64,000 nt of DNA from Sphingomonas aquatilis (GTDB taxonomy: Bacteria; Pseudomonadota; Alphaproteobacteria; Sphingomonadales; Sphingomonadaceae), in NCBI RefSeq assembly GCF_014196115.1, contig NZ_JACIDB010000003.1:62001-126000 (forward strand), read 5' to 3'. Positions 27,847-35,868 of the stretch are shown here, piece after piece. A program made the position numbers and the translations under genes. Each line of letters starts with the position of its first letter. Position 1 is the first letter of the stretch. The notes beneath the pieces are model-generated. The model was given only the letters and a program-made list of their open reading frames with translations. It was not told where the DNA came from and did no database searches.

Positions 27847-28848
27847 TTGAAGTCGGCATCGGCCACGATCCGCGACGTCGCGCAAGTCGCTGAAGTATCG
27901 GTCGCTTCTGTCTCACGTGCGTTGAATGGCCATAGCAGTGTCCATCCCGACACGCGCGCCCGCGTGCTCGCGGCGGCCAAGGCGCTGGGCTATGTGCCGC
28001 ACGCCGGCGCGCGCAGCCTGTCGCTGGCGCGCAGCCATGCGATCGGCGTGGTGCTGCCCGACCTGCACGGCGAGTTCTTTTCCGAAATCGTGCGCGGCAT
28101 GGATCGTGAGGTCGGCGCGCGCGGCTATCACCTGCTGCTGTCCAACATGCACGCCGATGCCGAGCTGGCGGCGCAGGCAATGCGATCGATGCGCGGGCGC
28201 GTCGACGGGCTGATCGTCATGGCGCCGCAGCTGGATGCGGAGGGCTTGCGCGAGGCGCTGCCGGGCGGCGTGCCGGCGGTACTGGTCAATTCGCTCGACG
28301 GGGCAGGGCGCGCCGGCTTTCGCATCGCCAATGCCGAAGGGATCGCGACGGTCGTCGCGCACCTCGCCGCGACCGGGCGGCGGCGGCTGGTCCATGTCGG
28401 CGGGCCTGCGGGCAATATCGACGCGCGCGAACGCTGCGAGGGATTCCTCACCGCGATGGCGCATCACGCGCCCGACATCGAACCGGTGGTGATCGAGGGC
28501 GACTTCCGCGAGGATTCGGGCGCGGCGGCGGTTGCGATGCTGCGCGCGCGCGGCGTCGCGTTCGATGGCATCGTCGCGGCCAACGACATGATGGCGCTGG
28601 GCGTGCTCGCGGCCTTGCGCGAACAGGGCCTGTCAGTACCGGGCGACGTCGCGGTCACCGGTTTCGACGACATTCCGCTCGCACGGTATCTCGGCCTCAC
28701 CACGATGCGCGTGCCGCTCGCCGAAATGGGCGCGCGGGCCGTCGCGCGGCTGATCGACGCGCTACAGGGCGGCACGCTGACCCCCGACACGCAGGTCGTC
28801 GCCACCGATCTCGTCATCCGCACCACCACGGAAGCCCTTACGTCATGA
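27847..28848 (+). CDS. LacI-family transcriptional regulator (module B)
   Basis: Repressor of about 333 residues. The helix-turn-helix is TIRDVAQVAEVSVASVSRAL and is followed by the hinge AGARSLSLARS, then a sugar-binding sensor domain with IGVVLPDLHGEFFSE and the conserved VTGFDDIPLARYL near the C-terminus. The start is probably TTG 27847, six bases after AGGGGGAGGA (27831-27840); ATG 27805 is in frame but lacks such a site. The stop overlaps the GH144 start (ATGA). The AACCGGTT operators at 27749 and 31959-31990 are its likely targets. Confidence 0.9.
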   Translation: MKSASATIRDVAQVAEVSVASVSRALNGHSSVHPDTRARVLAAAKALGYVPHAGARSLSLARSHAIGVVLPDLHGEFFSEIVRGMDREVGARGYHLLLSNMHADAELAAQAMRSMRGRVDGLIVMAPQLDAEGLREALPGGVPAVLVNSLDGAGRAGFRIANAEGIATVVAHLAATGRRRLVHVGGPAGNIDARERCEGFLTAMAHHAPDIEPVVIEGDFREDSGAAAVAMLRARGVAFDGIVAANDMMALGVLAALREQGLSVPGDVAVTGFDDIPLARYLGLTTMRVPLAEMGARAVARLIDALQGGTLTPDTQVVATDLVIRTTTEALTS

Positions 28849-30266
28849 CCCTGTCTCTCGATCGCCGTGCGCTGCTGCGCCATGCGCCGCTTGCCGCCGC
28901 CGCGAGTGCGCTGCCCCGCCACGCGCTGGCCGCCCCTGCCGCAACCACGCTGCCGGCATGGTTCGGCGACCTCGAACAGCGCACCTTCCGCTATTTCTGG
29001 GACCTCGCCAATCGCAAGAACGGGCTGGTGCCCGACCGCTGGCCGACGCCGTCCTTCGCCAGCATCGCCGCGGTCGGCTTCGCGCTGACCGCCTATCCGA
29101 TCGGGGTGGAACGCGGCTGGATCACGCGCAAAGAAGCCCGCGACCTGACACTGACGACGCTGCGCTTCTTCGCGACCGCGCCGCAGGGCGATGCGCCGAC
29201 CGGCATGACCGGGCACAAGGGCTTCTTCTACCACTTCCTCGATATGGAAACCGGGCAGCGCTATCGCGACACAGAGCTGTCCAGCGTCGACACGACATTG
29301 CTGTTCCTCGGCATCCTGTTCGCCGGTGCCTGGTACGATCAGGTCGATCCGGTGGAGGCGGAGATCCGCCGGCTCGCGGAAACGATCACCGATCGCGCCG
29401 ACTGGCCGTGGTTCACCAACGCGCGCGGCACCGTGTCGATGGGCTGGCATCCCGGCAAGGGCTTCATCGAGCGCGCGTGGGATGGGTATAACGAGGGGAT
29501 GATGGTCTATGTCGTCGGCCTCGGCAGCCGCGGCCGGTCACTCGCCGACGGGGCGTGGGACGCCTGGGCGCAGACCTATCCCGCCTTCTGGCGCGGGCAG
29601 GGGGACACGCGGCACCTCGCCTTCGCGCCGCTGTTCGGCCATCAATACAGCCAGATGTGGATCGACTTCCGTGGCATCCGCGATGCGACGATGCGGCAGG
29701 CCGGCTTCGATTATTTCGACAACAGCCGCCGCGCGACCTATGCCAATCGCGCCTATTGCATCGCCAATCCGATGCACTGGGACGGCTATTCGCGCGACAT
29801 CTGGGGCCTGACTGCTTGTGACGGCCCCGGCAATTTCCAGCTGCCGTTCAAGGGGCGGACCGCGGAGTTCTTCGGCTATGCCGCGCGCGGACCGCTCGGC
29901 CAGCCCGACGAGCGCGACGACGGCACGATCGCGCCGACCGCGGCGCTGGGCAGCCTCGCCTTCGCGCCCGAGATTTGCATACCCGCGGCGAACGCGATGC
30001 AGCGCTGGCCGCACCTGTACGGCAAATACGGCTTCCTCGACAGCTTCAACCCCTCGTTCCGCTATCCCGACGTCAAGCTGGAGACGGGATCGGTCGACCC
30101 CAAGAGTGGCTGGGTGGCGCGCGATTACCTGGGCATCGACCAGGGCGCGATCGCTGGCGCTATCGCGAACACCCGCGACGAGGGTGTTTGGCGCGTCATG
30201 CGCCGATCGCCCGCGATCCGCCGCGGCTTGCAGCGCGCGGGCTTCACCGGGGGATGGCTCGGGTGA
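28845..30266 (+). CDS. GH144-like endo-beta-1,2-glucanase (glycoamylase-like family)
   Basis: Protein of 473 residues with a twin-arginine-like signal (LDRRALLRHAPLAAAAS). The core matches the PF10091/COG5368 'glycoamylase-like' family: FRYFWDLAN near the start, then GHQYSQMWIDFRG, DYFDNSRRATYANRAYC and DIWGLTACDGP. Characterised members are GH144 endo-beta-1,2-glucanases, which release short sophoro-oligosaccharides; a GH3 beta-glucosidase lies divergently and could finish the breakdown. The start overlaps the LacI stop by four bases. The main uncertainty is whether it belongs to GH144 itself or to a relative of different linkage. Confidence 0.8.
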   Translation: MTLSLDRRALLRHAPLAAAASALPRHALAAPAATTLPAWFGDLEQRTFRYFWDLANRKNGLVPDRWPTPSFASIAAVGFALTAYPIGVERGWITRKEARDLTLTTLRFFATAPQGDAPTGMTGHKGFFYHFLDMETGQRYRDTELSSVDTTLLFLGILFAGAWYDQVDPVEAEIRRLAETITDRADWPWFTNARGTVSMGWHPGKGFIERAWDGYNEGMMVYVVGLGSRGRSLADGAWDAWAQTYPAFWRGQGDTRHLAFAPLFGHQYSQMWIDFRGIRDATMRQAGFDYFDNSRRATYANRAYCIANPMHWDGYSRDIWGLTACDGPGNFQLPFKGRTAEFFGYAARGPLGQPDERDDGTIAPTAALGSLAFAPEICIPAANAMQRWPHLYGKYGFLDSFNPSFRYPDVKLETGSVDPKSGWVARDYLGIDQGAIAGAIANTRDEGVWRVMRRSPAIRRGLQRAGFTGGWLG

Positions 30267-30279
30267 GATAAGCCCGCCT

Positions 30280-30305
30280 GTCATCTCCGCCTGCGCGGGG
30301 ATGAC
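30280..30305. repeat. Short REP-like hairpin
   Basis: An 11-bp stem with one wobble (GTCATCTCCGC pairs with GCGGGGATGAC) around a CTGC loop, between the GH144 and halogenase genes. It resembles the GTCATCCCCGC-type intergenic elements common in proteobacteria. A degenerate relative (GTCATCCCGGCGG...) starts near 20287. Confidence 0.55.
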
Positions 30306-30322
30306 GGCTATTGGGACGTACT

Positions 30323-31870
30323 ATGTTGAGCGAGCCTTCGATGACCGACGCCCATCCCAATCCCCCGCTCAAGACGATCACGATCGTCGGCGGCGGCACC
30401 GCCGGCTGGATGGCTGCGGCCCTGCTGTCTCGCCTGACGCTGGGCGCCTACACGATCCGCCTGATCGAATCGGAAGAGATCGGCACGATCGGCGTCGGCG
30501 AAGCGACCATCCCGGCGATCCGCACCTTCAACGGCCTTGCCGGCATCGACGAGTTCGAAATGGTCCGCGCGACGCAGGCGACGTTCAAGCTCGGCATCGA
30601 ATTCCGCAACTGGGGCGCGCCCGGCGACAGCTACATCCACGGCTTCGGCAAGATCGGGCAGGATCTGTACTGGCTGCACTGCCATCAATTCTGGCTGAAG
30701 GAGCGCGCGGCAGGGCGGGCGAAGCACCTCGACCATTATGCGCTCAACACGCTGGCGGCGCGGATGAACCGCTTCGCGATGCCCGACCCCAGCAATCCGC
30801 AATCGCCGATCGCCGACATCGATTACGCCTATCATTTCGATGCCTCGCTGTTCGCGCGCTTCCTGCGCGGCCGGGCAGAGGCGGCGGGCGTCGAGCGGAT
30901 CGAAGGGCGCATCGTCGCCGCCAACCGCCGTGGCAGTGACGGCTTCCTCGACCATGTCGTGCTCGCCGATGGCCGCACGGTGGATGGCGACCTGTTCGTC
31001 GACTGCTCCGGCATGCGCGGTCTGCTGATCGGCGACGCGATGGGCGTGGGCTATGAGGACTGGAGCGAGTGGCTGCTGTGCGACCGAGCCCTCGCGGTGC
31101 CGAGCGCGCGCGGGACGGGGCCACTCACGCCGTACACGCGCGCGACCGCGCACGGGGCGGGCTGGCAGTGGCGCATCCCGTTGCAGCATCGCACCGGCAA
31201 CGGCCATGTCTACGCCAGCCGCTTCGTGTCGGACGAGGCGGCGGCGACGACGCTGCTGGAACATCTCGACACGCCCGCGCTCGGTGATCCGCGCCCCGTC
31301 CGCTTCCGCCCCGGCAAGCGCCACCGCGCATGGGAGAAGAACGTCGTCGCGCTGGGTCTGGCCGGCGGCTTCCTCGAGCCGCTCGAGTCGACCAGCATTC
31401 ACCTGATCCAGACCGGCATCCTGCGGCTGATCGCGCTGTTCCCCGGGCGCGGCTTCAACGCCGCCGACACCGACGAATACAACCGCCAGACCGATTTCGA
31501 ATATCGCGACGTGCGCGACTTCATCATCGCGCATTACAAGGTGACGGCGCGCGAGGACACGGAGTTCTGGCGCTATCTGAAGCACATGGCCGTGCCCGAC
31601 AGCCTGACCGAACGGCTGGAGCTGTTCCGATCCTCGGGCCGGTTCTTCATGCATGCGAAGGCCGAACTGTTCCGCGAGGAAAGCTGGGTACAGGTGCTGC
31701 TGGGCCAGGGGTTGCCGGCGCATCACGACCCGATGGTCGACATGATTCCCGCCGAACAAACCACCGCTTTCCTGAAGGATGTCGAGGACGTGGTCGCCGA
31801 TGTCGCCGCCGGCCTGCCGACGCACGAAGCCTTCATCGCGCGCCACTGCCAGGCGCCGAAAGTCGGCTGA
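30323..31870 (+). CDS. Flavin-dependent tryptophan-halogenase family protein (module B)
   Basis: About 515 residues from ATG 30323 (GGGACG upstream; ATG 30341 is an alternative). FAD-binding GGGTAGWM is near residue 23. The catalytic Lys is in ATFKLG (K89) and the family motif is WQWRIPLQ, followed by LAGGFLEPLESTSIHLIQ. It is related to the module A enzyme but clearly divergent over most of its length, so the two are not a recent duplication. It follows the GH144 gene across a short hairpin and precedes the operator pair and receptor of the same module. The substrate is unknown; no partner flavin reductase is seen nearby. Confidence 0.88.
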   Translation: MLSEPSMTDAHPNPPLKTITIVGGGTAGWMAAALLSRLTLGAYTIRLIESEEIGTIGVGEATIPAIRTFNGLAGIDEFEMVRATQATFKLGIEFRNWGAPGDSYIHGFGKIGQDLYWLHCHQFWLKERAAGRAKHLDHYALNTLAARMNRFAMPDPSNPQSPIADIDYAYHFDASLFARFLRGRAEAAGVERIEGRIVAANRRGSDGFLDHVVLADGRTVDGDLFVDCSGMRGLLIGDAMGVGYEDWSEWLLCDRALAVPSARGTGPLTPYTRATAHGAGWQWRIPLQHRTGNGHVYASRFVSDEAAATTLLEHLDTPALGDPRPVRFRPGKRHRAWEKNVVALGLAGGFLEPLESTSIHLIQTGILRLIALFPGRGFNAADTDEYNRQTDFEYRDVRDFIIAHYKVTAREDTEFWRYLKHMAVPDSLTERLELFRSSGRFFMHAKAELFREESWVQVLLGQGLPAHHDPMVDMIPAEQTTAFLKDVEDVVADVAAGLPTHEAFIARHCQAPKVG

Positions 31871-31958
31871 GCGGCTCCCCGCGCCACCGACTGTGACACG
31901 CAAGCAACAATCCGGCGGATAATGAACCGATCCTGACCGGCGCGGCAGGCAGGCGGTT

Positions 31959-31990
31959 GTAACCGGTTACGCGGGCGAGTAACCGGTTCC
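31959..31990. promoter_or_regulatory. Tandem AACCGGTT operators upstream of receptor
   Basis: GTAACCGGTTAC (perfect 12-bp palindrome) at 31959-31970 and GTAACCGGTTCC at 31979-31990, with centres 20 bp apart, about 100 bases before the receptor start. They share the core of the operator at 27749, so the LacI protein at 27847 probably controls the receptor operon too. Confidence 0.68.
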
Positions 31991-32082
31991 ATACGCCCTC
32001 CGCGATCCGTGGAGCCGTCGCGCGTCGGCGGTTTCCACGGGAGCAAAAACGGGGCGATGGGACCGACGTGGAGGGGTTTGAA

Positions 32083-35000
32083 ATGGCATCCAGGATTCAT
32101 CGTGCGCGCTTCGGGCGCGGCATTTCGGCAGCGGCCCTCGCCGCGACGCTGGTCATCAGCGCGCCGGCGATGGCGCAGATCAACTCGACGCTGCGCGGCC
32201 GCGTGACCGGTGCGCAGGCAGGCGCGACCGTTACTGCGACCGACGTGAATACCGGCCAGCGCATCAGCGGCCGCGTCAATGCCGACGGCAGCTACACCAT
32301 CGCGGGCTTGCGCCCGGGCACCTATCGCGTCGAGGCGACCGGTCTGCCTGCCGAGCAGCTGGTCATTCCGGTCGGTCAGGTCGTAACCTTCGACATCGGT
32401 GCGGCGGCGCCTGTGGCAGATACCGCCGGCACGGACGCAGGCACGGGCACCGACATCGTCGTCACGGGTCGCCGTGGGCAGGAAGTCCGCTCGGCGATCG
32501 TGTCGACCAATGTGTCGACGCAGCAGATCGACAGCCTGCCGCAGAACGATCGCAACTTCCTGAACTTCGCCGCGCTCGCGCCGGGCGTCGCGATCTCGAC
32601 CTCGCCGGGCAGCCGCCAGGTGCAGGCCGGTGCGGTCAGTGCCGACAACATCAACGTCTTCATCGACGGCCTCAGCCAGAAGAACGCCGTCAATCACGGC
32701 GGCGTCGCGGGCCAGAACTTCAGTCGCGGCAACCCCTTCCCGCAGCTTGCCGTGCAGGAATTCCGCGTCGATACGCAGAACTTCAAGGCGGAATACGAAC
32801 AGGCCGGATCCGCCATCATCAGCGCGGTGACGAAAACCGGCGGCACCAGCTTCCACGGCGATATCTTCGGCGAATGGCAGCCCAAGGCCTTCATCGGCAT
32901 TCCGTATTTCGATCGGCCCGGCAAGACGAACAACCGCGAGGGCCGCCCGAAGGCGGATTACGATCGCAAGCAGTACGGCGCCGATCTGGGCGGTCCGATC
33001 ATCAAGGACGTGCTGCACTTCTACGGCGCGTTCGAGGCGACCGATCAGAAGCTGCCGTCGAATGCAATCAACCTGCTGACGACCCGCAACGTTAACGGCG
33101 TCGCGGTGCCGAACGTGCCGCAGGCGATCGCCAGCCAGTTCAACGGTAGTTATCCGCAGAGCTTCAAGCAGCGCCTGTATTTCGGCAAGCTGACGCTGTT
33201 CGCGGGCGAAAAGGACACGATCAACGCTAGTGCGTTCCTGCGCCGCGAGAGCAATCTGGCTGACTTCCAGGGAACGTCGGTCCCGTCGCATGGCCGGTTC
33301 CTGACCAGCAATAACGACACGTACCAGCTGGAATGGACCCACCGCAGCGAGGGCTTCCTCAACGAGTTCACCGGCGCGTACCAGAAGGTGTTCAACGGTA
33401 CCCCGCGGGTCAGCAACGGGCCTGAGATCATTCTGTCGCAGGGACCGGCATCGGGTCCGGTCGGCGTCGGTGCGTCGCTCGATACGCAGGCGGAACTGGG
33501 CGCCGCCTCGTTCCAACAGTTCGACGATCAGAAGAGCTGGACGATCAAGGACAACGTCACCTTCTTCGGTGAGAAGCACATCGTGAAGGCAGGCGTGCGC
33601 CTGTCGTTCAACAAGTACGGCCGCTCGGAGGACTTCCGCAGCAACGGCACCTTCTTCTTCGCTGCGCCGTCCTACACCACTTTCGACGCATCGACTCCCA
33701 TCGCGGCTTCGGTGACGACGGTGCCGGTGCGTGCCGCGACAGCGAACAATACGCAGGTGGGCCTGTTCCTGCAGGACGATTGGTCGCCCGACGAGCATTG
33801 GACGATCAATGCCGGTATCCGCTGGGATTACGAGAGCAACGCGAAGAACGAGAATTTCGTAACCCCCGCGCGTATCGCGACTGCGCTGCGTAACTATCAA
33901 GGCTGGAAGGCCGCGGGGATTAACCCCGAGGACTATATCTCGACCGGCAACAACCGTAAGCCCTACTGGAAGGCGTTCCAGCCGCGCCTCGGCGTGTCGT
34001 ACGACGTGTACGGCGATCGCGACACGATCCTGTTCGCTGGCGCCGGGCGCTATTACGATCGTCCGCTGTTCATCACGGCGGGCATCGAAACGGTGAAGGC
34101 GATCTACCAGTCGGCGCCGACGGTGTATTTCTGCGATGGCGCCGGCCAGCCGACCTGTGCGCAGGCGCGCGCATCCAACGGCGGCGTGCTGCCGAACAAC
34201 TACCTCGCCTACAATGCGTCGCTGAAGACGGTCGATGGCCTGCGCTCGGCGGTGACCGCATCGGGGTTGGGTGGTGACGTCTGGCTGCTCAACAACGACA
34301 CCAAGCTGCCCTATTCGGACCAGTTCAACTTCGGCGTGCGCAAGCGCTTCGGCGGCATCCAAACGGCGGTGACGTTCAGCCACGTCCGCAGCCACAACAT
34401 CTTCAAGTTCGTGCGCGGCAACCGCCTGCCCAACGGTCAATACACCACGCAGGGCGACCAGTGGATCGAGGACAACTTCCCAGAGTCGGGCCAGTTGCCG
34501 GGCTATTCGGGCAAGCTGAACATCGGCTCGAACGACGGCAAGGCCTATTACACTGCGATCTACTTCACTGCGGAAAAGCCGTTCGTGACCGGGTCGAGGT
34601 GGGGCTTCACCTCGACGCTGACGCTGCAGCGCGCACGCTCGAACGTGCCGCAGGAACTGCAGGGTGACGAACTGTACAACGCACCGCGCTTCGGTGCCTA
34701 TGGCATGAACTATGTCGCGGGCGTCGAAAAGTGGCGCTTCGTCGGCACCGGCATCGCGCGCGGTCCGTGGGATACGAAGGTCTCGCTGACCGGCACGTTC
34801 AGCTCGGGTCCGTCGTTCGGCAACGTCATCTTCCGCTCCAACCCGCCCGAAAACGCCTGCTGCTACGGTAACTTCGGTGGCGTCTTCTGGCCGGGTGAGG
34901 TCGTCGGTTACGGCAGTGTCGATGCCCGCATTTCGAAGACGTTCAACTTGCCTTGGGGCCGCGGGCTGGAAGTCAGCTTCGCTGCGTTCAACCTGTTCGA

Positions 35001-35127
35001 CTCGATCAACCGCAACTATTCGGCTTGGGGCGCCGGATCGGGCACCAACCCGATCAAGAAGAATGACGGCGACGGCACGACGGGTGTCCCGCGGTCGTTC
35101 CAGGTCGGTGCGAAGTTCAGCTTCTGA
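32083..35127 (+). CDS. TonB-dependent receptor with carboxypeptidase-regulatory-like N-domain (module B)
   Basis: Outer-membrane receptor of about 1014 residues. ATG 32083 has GGAGGGG six bases upstream; a GTG at 32068 is also in frame. A signal peptide ends at APAMAQ, then a carboxypeptidase-D-regulatory-like beta-sandwich (about 35-105: LRGRVTGAQAGATVTATD), then TDIVVTGRRGQEV, the plug with DNINVFIDGLSQKNA, and a barrel ending in GAKFSF. This Oar/SusC-like architecture is used for large substrates such as oligosaccharides. Two AACCGGTT operators precede it; the DUF6445 and GH43 genes follow as an operon. Confidence 0.9.
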   Translation: MASRIHRARFGRGISAAALAATLVISAPAMAQINSTLRGRVTGAQAGATVTATDVNTGQRISGRVNADGSYTIAGLRPGTYRVEATGLPAEQLVIPVGQVVTFDIGAAAPVADTAGTDAGTGTDIVVTGRRGQEVRSAIVSTNVSTQQIDSLPQNDRNFLNFAALAPGVAISTSPGSRQVQAGAVSADNINVFIDGLSQKNAVNHGGVAGQNFSRGNPFPQLAVQEFRVDTQNFKAEYEQAGSAIISAVTKTGGTSFHGDIFGEWQPKAFIGIPYFDRPGKTNNREGRPKADYDRKQYGADLGGPIIKDVLHFYGAFEATDQKLPSNAINLLTTRNVNGVAVPNVPQAIASQFNGSYPQSFKQRLYFGKLTLFAGEKDTINASAFLRRESNLADFQGTSVPSHGRFLTSNNDTYQLEWTHRSEGFLNEFTGAYQKVFNGTPRVSNGPEIILSQGPASGPVGVGASLDTQAELGAASFQQFDDQKSWTIKDNVTFFGEKHIVKAGVRLSFNKYGRSEDFRSNGTFFFAAPSYTTFDASTPIAASVTTVPVRAATANNTQVGLFLQDDWSPDEHWTINAGIRWDYESNAKNENFVTPARIATALRNYQGWKAAGINPEDYISTGNNRKPYWKAFQPRLGVSYDVYGDRDTILFAGAGRYYDRPLFITAGIETVKAIYQSAPTVYFCDGAGQPTCAQARASNGGVLPNNYLAYNASLKTVDGLRSAVTASGLGGDVWLLNNDTKLPYSDQFNFGVRKRFGGIQTAVTFSHVRSHNIFKFVRGNRLPNGQYTTQGDQWIEDNFPESGQLPGYSGKLNIGSNDGKAYYTAIYFTAEKPFVTGSRWGFTSTLTLQRARSNVPQELQGDELYNAPRFGAYGMNYVAGVEKWRFVGTGIARGPWDTKVSLTGTFSSGPSFGNVIFRSNPPENACCYGNFGGVFWPGEVVGYGSVDARISKTFNLPWGRGLEVSFAAFNLFDSINRNYSAWGAGSGTNPIKKNDGDGTTGVPRSFQVGAKFSF

Positions 35128-35187
35128 TCCGACGGGGGCGGGGGTCGTGACGATCCCCGCGTCTGCCTGCGTGTCCGCGGCGTTCGC

Positions 35188-35868
35188 ATGACGCCGCGGC
35201 TGATCCGGGTCGGGGCTAGTGACAGTCCCGTCGTCGTGGTCGACGATGTCGTCGGCGATGTCGGCCGGATCGTCGATCTGGCCGCGGCACTGGCGCCGTT
35301 TCCGGCGGTGGCGGGCAGCTATTATCCCGGCGTGCGGCGGGTGCTGACGCCGGCGGACGGCGCGGCGCATGATTATGCGACCGCGCTGCTCCAGACGCTG
35401 GCGCCCTTCATCGGCGGGGCGTTCGACGTCGAGGGCTTCGACTGGATCGAGGGTAGCTTCTCGATGGTCACGGCGCCGCCCGCCACGCTGTCACCGGCGC
35501 AACGCGCGCCGCATTTCGATGCGGTCGATCCCGGCTATCTCGCCGTGCTCCACTATCTGTCCGATACGTCGGGCAGCGGCACCGCCTTCTATCGCCAGCG
35601 CAGCACCGGGATCGAACGGGTCGATGCCAGAAACCGCGACGCCTTCGTCGCGGCCGCCCGCCGCGATAGCGCTCTGCTGTCAGGCTATACCAATGCCAGC
35701 AACGCCGCGTTCGACCAGATCGGCGCGGTCGCGGCGAAGCGGGACCGTGTCGTCCTCTATCAGGGTTGCCTGCTCCATTCGGGCATCATCCCCGCCGACA
35801 TGCCGCTGTCCGCCGACCCGCGCGTCGGGCGGCTGACCACCAACCTCTTCGTACAGGCGCACCGATGA
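35188..35868 (+). CDS. DUF6445 family Fe(II)/2-oxoglutarate oxygenase-like protein
   Basis: Protein of 226 residues. A metal triad is visible: H109-x-D111 (APHFDAVD) and H197 (LLHSGI), with R215 (VGRLTTNLF) placed as the 2-oxoglutarate binder, a prolyl-hydroxylase-like pattern. It has no signal peptide. It follows the receptor by 60 bases and overlaps the GH43-type gene by four (ATGA). Members of this family often sit near receptors and halogenases in sphingomonads. In this module it takes the place that the FIH-like oxygenase has in module A; the substrate is unknown. Confidence 0.75.
   Translation: MTPRLIRVGASDSPVVVVDDVVGDVGRIVDLAAALAPFPAVAGSYYPGVRRVLTPADGAAHDYATALLQTLAPFIGGAFDVEGFDWIEGSFSMVTAPPATLSPAQRAPHFDAVDPGYLAVLHYLSDTSGSGTAFYRQRSTGIERVDARNRDAFVAAARRDSALLSGYTNASNAAFDQIGAVAAKRDRVVLYQGCLLHSGIIPADMPLSADPRVGRLTTNLFVQAHR

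Noticed and set aside
35139..35159. GC-rich hairpin after the module B receptor as a terminator
   Set aside because: The stem has a mismatch and almost no loop, with no T run; DUF6445 and GH43 are probably co-transcribed through it.
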